Shown one piece after another: positions 58,438 through 64,000 of a stretch of 64,000 nucleotides of DNA. Each line of letters begins with the position of its first letter. Position 1 is the stretch's first letter. The translations under genes and the position numbers were made by a program. The notes under the pieces were generated by a model that did not search any database, was not told the origin of the DNA, and saw nothing but the letters and a program-made list of their open reading frames with translations. This DNA comes from Labia minor (Eukaryota > Arthropoda > Insecta > Dermaptera > Spongiphoridae), in NCBI GenBank assembly GCA_963082975.1, contig OY720349.1, forward strand, positions 42,637,962 through 42,701,961. Reading direction: 5' to 3'.

Positions 58438-58638
58438 AAATTTAAATTAAGAAAAAACTAATGAAGATGTATTTTTCCTGAGATGTGATCAATAAAACTC
58501 AATTTTTCTTTATAAATACTATATCTAGTGTGAATTTCAAAAAAATCTTTAGAGCGGTTTTTGAGAACCCATGGCCATATAAACATACAAACAAACATAC
58601 AAACAATTTTAGCTAGCATAATAAGATAAGATATTAAA
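58438..58638 (+). repeat. Interspersed repeat family E, copy 3
   Basis: The cleanest copy: TTAAATTAAGAAAAAACTAA, TACTATATCTAGTGTGAATT, AGAGCGGTTTTTGAGAACCC, an ACAAACAT tandem and TAGCTAGCATAATAAGATAA. Together with family F next door it forms a unit of about 640 bp. Confidence 0.75.
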
Positions 58639-58640
58639 AT

Positions 58641-59032
58641 GAAACATTTTTTTGTTCTTTATTATTTATACATTATTTTATATAACACATTTGATAGCGC
58701 TATAAATTCATTTTTTTTATTCAAATTGGTCATTTTGGTTATCCATTTCGTAGATTTTCATCTCTTAAAGAGCATTATATGAATATATCTGGATGTTTGT
58801 GAATGTTTTTTTTTTTTCGTCTCGTTATTTAATTTTATTAATACAGATATAGTTAACCTATTTCGTAGCAATTTTCCATTTTAATATATTTTCATGATCG
58901 TTGGTTATTATCATTGTTAAGATGCGTAAGGTCATTTAAATAAAATAACGTTGCGGTTCCCACTTTATATAACATTTCATTTATTTAATAATAATTAATA
59001 TATATATATATATATATATATAGAGAAGGGAA
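58641..59032. other. A+T-rich spacer with (TA)n
   Basis: A (TA)n run lies at about 58999-59022. No gene is recognised. Confidence 0.5.
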
Positions 59033-59520
59033 GGGGTGGTGAGGTGGGCAATTATTGGCTGTCGAGTGTCGGTCTCCTTTCATTACCCCATTTTCGACTA
59101 ATCTAGTTGATATTTCTCGAGTGTTTTAGTATTAGTAATTAGTAATTCAAGCCATGTGTTGTGATTATGTTCTATAATCTGTTAGACTAGGGACAGCAGA
59201 TCTTCTCTAATGAGAGAGTCGGTTGGAGTTGGAGCTGAGTGCAGCAAAGCTCCGGTATTTCAACTCCCTCACCATTTCTCTATCCTCTTCTTCCTCATTT
59301 CTCTTCTCCTTACCAATTACATACATCATTTTCATTTACACAACCACCCCAACATACAGGTTCATCATTCTTTTGAAATTGAACCTATTCATCTTAAAAA
59401 TAAACAGACAAGACAATCATTTGTTTTTTACACTTAATAGAATAATTTTTAATTTATTGAGGATGAAAGTGAATAGCAAATTTTCTAGGTTATACCGTCC
59501 CGTATTGAACTCCTAAAGGG
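59033..59520. other. Lower-A+T island with a hydrophobic open frame
   Basis: The frame at 59223-59516 (97 codons, start MELELSAAKLRYFNSLTISL) has long hydrophobic runs that could form membrane segments, but the underlying strand is T+C-rich and this composition alone would give that. A second frame, 59210-59437, overlaps it. No family is recognised. Confidence 0.3.
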
Positions 59521-61445
59521 TATTTATGTATATATATATTTATATAATATATAAAATCAGTAATCTCATTTTCAAATACAAACATTTGTTGTTTGCATAT
59601 ATCACAGGTGTTTAGTCAATGTAAATGAAATTAAGTAATGGATTAGTGGCTAATTGTAAAATGATGATCTAATTAAATTAAATGAACGATAGAATAGGGA
59701 TGGGTGCAATTTTATATACGATTAATTTACTATTTTCATAAAATATTATTATAATAAATGCCTATTATTAGAAAAATATTATTTTACATTAGCTTAACTC
59801 CACCTATTATACTAATTAATATTTAAACTAATAAATTTTCAATATCAATAAATATTTTCACGACTTTAGCAAAAAAATAATATTGCACTAATATTTCTAC
59901 TGTTATTAAATAATTAAACATAATATATAATATATTGAACAAAAAAAGCCTTTTTTTTAAATAATAAATAGTATTTAAAGTAATTTGAAATTACCCATTA
60001 TGGCGCCAATTTCAAGAATGTAGGAGAGAATTTTTTTTTGCGATTCTGGGTATTAGCCTGTGTTAATTTTTAGAAAATTTTTTAATTTAATTGAAGTAAT
60101 GAAATGGATAATGTAACACAGACTAAATGAAAAAATAAATATTTATATAATTAAAGAGTAATTTTGGCTAAAGGTAAACTGGCACCATAAATTGATTCTC
60201 TCTTTATTTACTATATCTGCAAAATTTTATTATTTTAGGATAAACGTAACAACATATTTGAAAAATTAATCTCTAAATTATGAACTAAGGAAAATGAGAA
60301 TTTAATAAATGTTCACACCGATTGATTTTAAAACATAATTTGATAATAATTGATAACCAATTAAAAATATATAGGAGATAGCTTAGTAAAACAAATTAAA
60401 GATTTTCGCCCAGAGGGCTACAATAAACCTCTACTATAAATTAAAAGATATAGTAGAATTAATTATTAATAATTATTAGTAATTATGAATTTAGGGATGA
60501 AGCGGATTATGTTCACTAAACACTCCACACTAGATCTAGTGTTTCTAAATAATATTTAATTTATATTTATATTTAAAATTTAATTTATATTTAAAATTTA
60601 AATATATTAAAATATTTAAAATTTAATTTGAAAATAACAAAATAAATAATAATAATCTCTTTTTTTTCCTTTTCTATAATATTATAAATTATTCAATTTT
60701 TTTTTTATAAAATTATATATAATAGAGGAATGTGAGTTGAAAAGGAAACCAATTTCTCCTTTCAAGACAAGGCATGCGGTTGTCATGTTCAATAGAAAAT
60801 AAAATATCAATTCTAGAGTAAATTGAATGTTATTCAATTTCTATAGATCTGTCAAAGAATTTTAATATTCTTAAGATCAGTGTAACAATTTTTTTCTTAT
60901 CTAATCTTTTACTATTAAAAAACAAAAAAAAAAGAATTATATTCCATAAATATAAGAAGAAAAATTAAATGAATAATTAATTCGATAAGGTAATTCTTAT
61001 ATTTTCAAATATTATATGATTAATATAAATATATATTTACTACATTATCAAAAGGTATATTGCTTCAAAAGAAAAAAATTCAAAATCAAAATGTAAATAT
61101 TTGATGGGATTTCATAATGTTATTGATTAATTATATACCATATTATTAATATAAATATAAATACAAATATATATTAATTATTTTTTTAATTCTTTATTTT
61201 AGAGCATATTTCATATGAAAAAGTCAAAATAAGAATATTAATTAGTTTTTTAATAACTTTTATTTTTTATTAATATACCTACATTACGCTTACATACTTA
61301 TATATATTATAATTATTGTACATTGAGCTATTATATATAATGGCAAAAATTGTATTAAAATTGTATATATAGTATATTAGGTTTTTGTTAAAGTTTTTAT
61401 TTTGTTGATAGATTTGAGTCTCCAAGATTCGGCGCCAATTTCAAC
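59521..61445. other. A+T-rich intergenic sequence
   Basis: ATGGCGCCAATTTCAA at 60001 recurs as TCGGCGCCAATTTCAA at 61429, next to a foldback. No gene is seen. Confidence 0.5.
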
Positions 61446-61624
61446 AGAGTTTTTTTAGGAGGGTAATTTTGGGAATCTAGATCACAGTAGGGATTTTGAG
61501 TTGAAACGATGAGTAATCTTTGACTTATTGGAGCTCGGAAGAAATGTAGACAGCACTAACACTATAAAAGTCTGGCTCATACGCCATTTGATCTCCAAAA
61601 AAAATTCCCTTCTAAAAAACTCTC
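61446..61624. mobile_element. Foldback element, about 38-bp arms
   Basis: Left arm 61446-61483 (AGAGTTTTTTTAGGAGGG, TAATTTTGGGAATCTAGATC) pairs with 61588-61624 in reverse with a few mismatches. The loop of about 100 bp has lower A+T. Superfamily unknown. Confidence 0.5.
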
Positions 61625-62599
61625 TAGACGCCTAAGCACAAATCTTTAAATATTACATGAAAATAGCATAGAAATAGATTCTCATAATATATATATATAT
61701 TTGTATATTTAAATGATTTGTGTTAATTGGTTAAAAGAAACTTGTGACGTTTCTCTATTTTTTTTTTCTTAAAAAAGGTTCTGATCATAAATATATATAA
61801 ATTTCAAAAAAGAAAATTATATTTTTAAGAAACCTTATTTGTGTATTAAATATTAAAATAATTTTCTAATATAATATCTGTAATTATAAAGTCTATTATA
61901 ACAATATTCGTAATAATTCTATATATTTAGGTCTATACATATCATTACTTATTCAGGAACTTAGATACATCCATTAAGATCATTACCGTTTTCTTTAATT
62001 TTTAATTTATATATAATTATTTATTTACTAATAATATATATCAATAATTTAATTTCTATTTTTTTATAGAAAATTTATTTATTTTTTTAAATGAATTAAA
62101 TAGAAATTAAATCCTAAACACAAAATAAATGACCTATTTTTTATATGGTTCAACTAAATCGAATGCCAGAGATTGAATTGAAACTGCAAGCCATTACATG
62201 TACAATGCTCATGTATCTGAAATGTTCCAGTATGTTTCATTTTGAATTATAATTTAATTATTTAATTAAATTTAAAGAATTGACATTTGTTTTTTAATTT
62301 CGATTAATGATTAACATTTTCTCCTCCTTTATATTCATATTTTAATCGAAAAATAATTGATATATTTGTTATGACTTTAAACATTTTTTTTTTTATTTCA
62401 TGCATTTAGATTATTATTTCAATTCCTCGTCGGCCCCTCCCCCTCCCTCTTCAAATTCTAAATTCAAATAACCAAATTATAATCCATAAAATATATGAAA
62501 ATTTAGGAATGGGAAAATTTTACAGGAAGCACGCGCGCTTATTATAGTTTTGTCAATAGCAGAAGCTAGCAAGTCCAGCATTGAATTTTTTTTTTAAGA
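61625..62599. other. A+T-rich intergenic sequence
   Basis: No gene is recognised. A short C-rich patch lies at 62430-62450. Confidence 0.5.
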
Positions 62600-62990
62600 G
62601 TAGAAAGGGGTATAAAAACGTCTCCCTTTAAGCAGGTCAGTGGAATGGGGTTGGAAAAATCTTCCTCAGCGCCACACAGTTAAAGTGGGAGGGGACATGA
62701 CCAATTTCGGAAACTGTTGAACAAGACATGAGGCGTGCCTCGCCTTGCAAGCAACTTACTAGTCGCTTTATCCACCCCCTCACATTCACTCTCCCCCACC
62801 ACCCCATTACCCGCCGCATCTCTATTTTAAGACTACCAATCCACCGTCCAAGTTCAATCTCTTGGCTTTTTATTTTACCCACCAATGATGCCACCCCTAT
62901 AATCAAACAACCAATAGAAATACAGCTTGGACAAATTTTACAAAGTCCATATAATATGTATGACAGGTTTAAATATTTTATTTTCTTTTT
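62600..62990. other. Lower-A+T island with open frames on both strands
   Basis: A TATA-like GGTATAAAAACG at 62610 precedes a non-repetitive stretch with frames of 90 codons (+, 62728-63000) and 119 codons (-, 62637-62996). The minus frame contains KSQEIELGRWIGSLKIEM and no domain I know. It might be a first exon, a promoter region or an ancient repeat. Confidence 0.35.
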
Positions 62991-63121
62991 TATCATTTAA
63001 TAAATTAAATTAAATTTCAACATTTCATCCTTTTAATTATTTAATTTAATTAATTAAAAAACAAAGTATTTTGAAAAAGATAAAATATAAAGAAATTCAA
63101 TTCAATTCAATTAAAAAATAA

Positions 63122-63282
63122 GTTGACCTGTGGCCAGGTCCGAACCGACCGACGGTTTGAAATAAATTAATTTCCAGCTACAGAAACAATTTCAAATAAT
63201 TTTCATATATCTATTAATGTAATAAAAAACAGATATGGATACATAAATAATAAATATAAACATTTTTAATTTTATTTTATCA
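63122..63282 (+). repeat. Interspersed repeat family A, copy 4 (5' part)
   Basis: GTTGACCTGTGGCCAGGTCC to TTTTTAATTTTATTTTAT matches the reverse of 43416-43578 closely. It stops abruptly at about 63282, so it is a truncated copy. Confidence 0.85.
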
Positions 63283-64000
63283 TTCAGTGAGTAGCCCTCG
63301 AATAGATTGGATGTGTTAAATCGGATTCCTGCTCCCGAAGTGGATTTGTGGGACCTTCTAGCTTTTTTTTTGTTTCAAGTCTGCCAATTTTGGTGAGATC
63401 TGATTCACTACGCATGTATATATGTATATTTACTTAAATTAAACAAACTGAATTGTCAAATTTTGACAATTTTGTTGTGTTTTTATAAAAATTTTATATA
63501 ATTTTATGTATTTTTTCTATAATTTTCTTGCTAAATAATAGGATTATTAGTTAAATACTATCTAATTTTAGATTTTTATCCTTAAATCGCCTTATCCCAA
63601 ATCCTAGTTAAAGATTTTATTTATTTTTAATTTTAGTTTATCTTTAATTTTTCCAAGGCTTTATCTCCTAAGGTCAGTCACACCAAAGAGCCAGGGCTGT
63701 GTGAAGAAAATTTATCCTCTCACCTCCCACCCATATCCTTCCCTTGTACACACCTTTTATAAATATAAATGTATATATTTGTATATTTTTGTTTTTTTCT
63801 TTTCTTTTTACAATAAGTAAATAGTTAATTAAATAGATTATAGGAATAATTATTGTTTTTATTTTATTATAATATGAGTCGACATGAACTTGGATAAGGA
63901 GTCAATAAACCCTTTCCAAGGGACAAAATTACAGAGAACCCCGCCGCTCAAATCTCAAATAGAAGATGTGTGTAAGAAGGATGTAAATAGGGAAATCACT
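63283..64000. other. Intergenic sequence
   Basis: 63285-63410 and 63650-63750 have lower A+T, without an open frame or repeat partner in the window. No gene is recognised. Confidence 0.45.

Noticed and set aside
59223..59516. Small membrane protein
   Set aside because: The hydrophobic character follows from the T+C-rich strand; no family, conserved start context or neighbour supports it.

Overview
The window looks like a very A+T-rich (by eye about three quarters A+T) animal nuclear sequence, most probably from an arthropod. The evidence is the mixture of mobile elements: DD34D mariner copies, many short hAT derivatives, a rolling-circle element carrying an endonuclease, and non-LTR reverse transcriptase remnants of kinds common in arthropods. 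The species cannot be named from this. I recognise no intact host protein gene. All convincing coding signal is transposon-derived, and most of it is broken.

Layout. 1-6 kb: a 1.3 kb element with 13-bp inverted ends (949-2253) containing a large ATAC microsatellite, two reverse transcriptase remnants on opposite strands (2520-2863 and 3005-3188), an internally deleted mariner (4823-5665) and a hAT end. 8-18 kb: a short mariner derivative, two inverted-repeat elements, a hAT remnant and a pyrimidine-rich tract. 17.8-20.6 kb: a complete 718-bp hAT derivative with an 8-bp target duplication, a small inverted-repeat element, and the only full-length mariner (19301-20557), which is a pseudogene. 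22-28 kb: interspersed repeats, a (TA)n array, a non-LTR tail and a 944-bp TA-flanked transposon with repeated internal motifs. 30-36 kb: a dense nest holding a second mariner derivative, hAT pieces, a tRNA-like Pol III promoter, a small rolling-circle-like element with a 61-bp foldback, and a hAT inserted into a long-inverted-repeat element whose unoccupied relative lies near 42.4 kb. 36-47 kb: mostly featureless, with scattered repeats. 47.7-50.1 kb: a decayed Helentron-like element keeping an open 307-codon endonuclease segment next to a perfect 64-bp foldback. 51 kb: a piggyBac-type element with very G+C-rich 67-bp inverted ends. 52.7-58.6 kb: non-LTR tails, one fused to a mariner and one split by a 687-bp hAT that still encodes a hAT dimerisation domain. 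The rest is A+T-rich with a few lower-A+T islands.

The window therefore reads as a record of transposon birth and decay: internal deletion derivatives, an inverted terminus copied onto the opposite end of an element, fusion at short homology, nested insertion with target duplications, and foldback filler. The coding pieces do not form a pathway. I searched for a new biological system and found no convincing one. The strongest oddities are the foldback-bearing rolling-circle elements and the mini-hAT with an open dimerisation domain.
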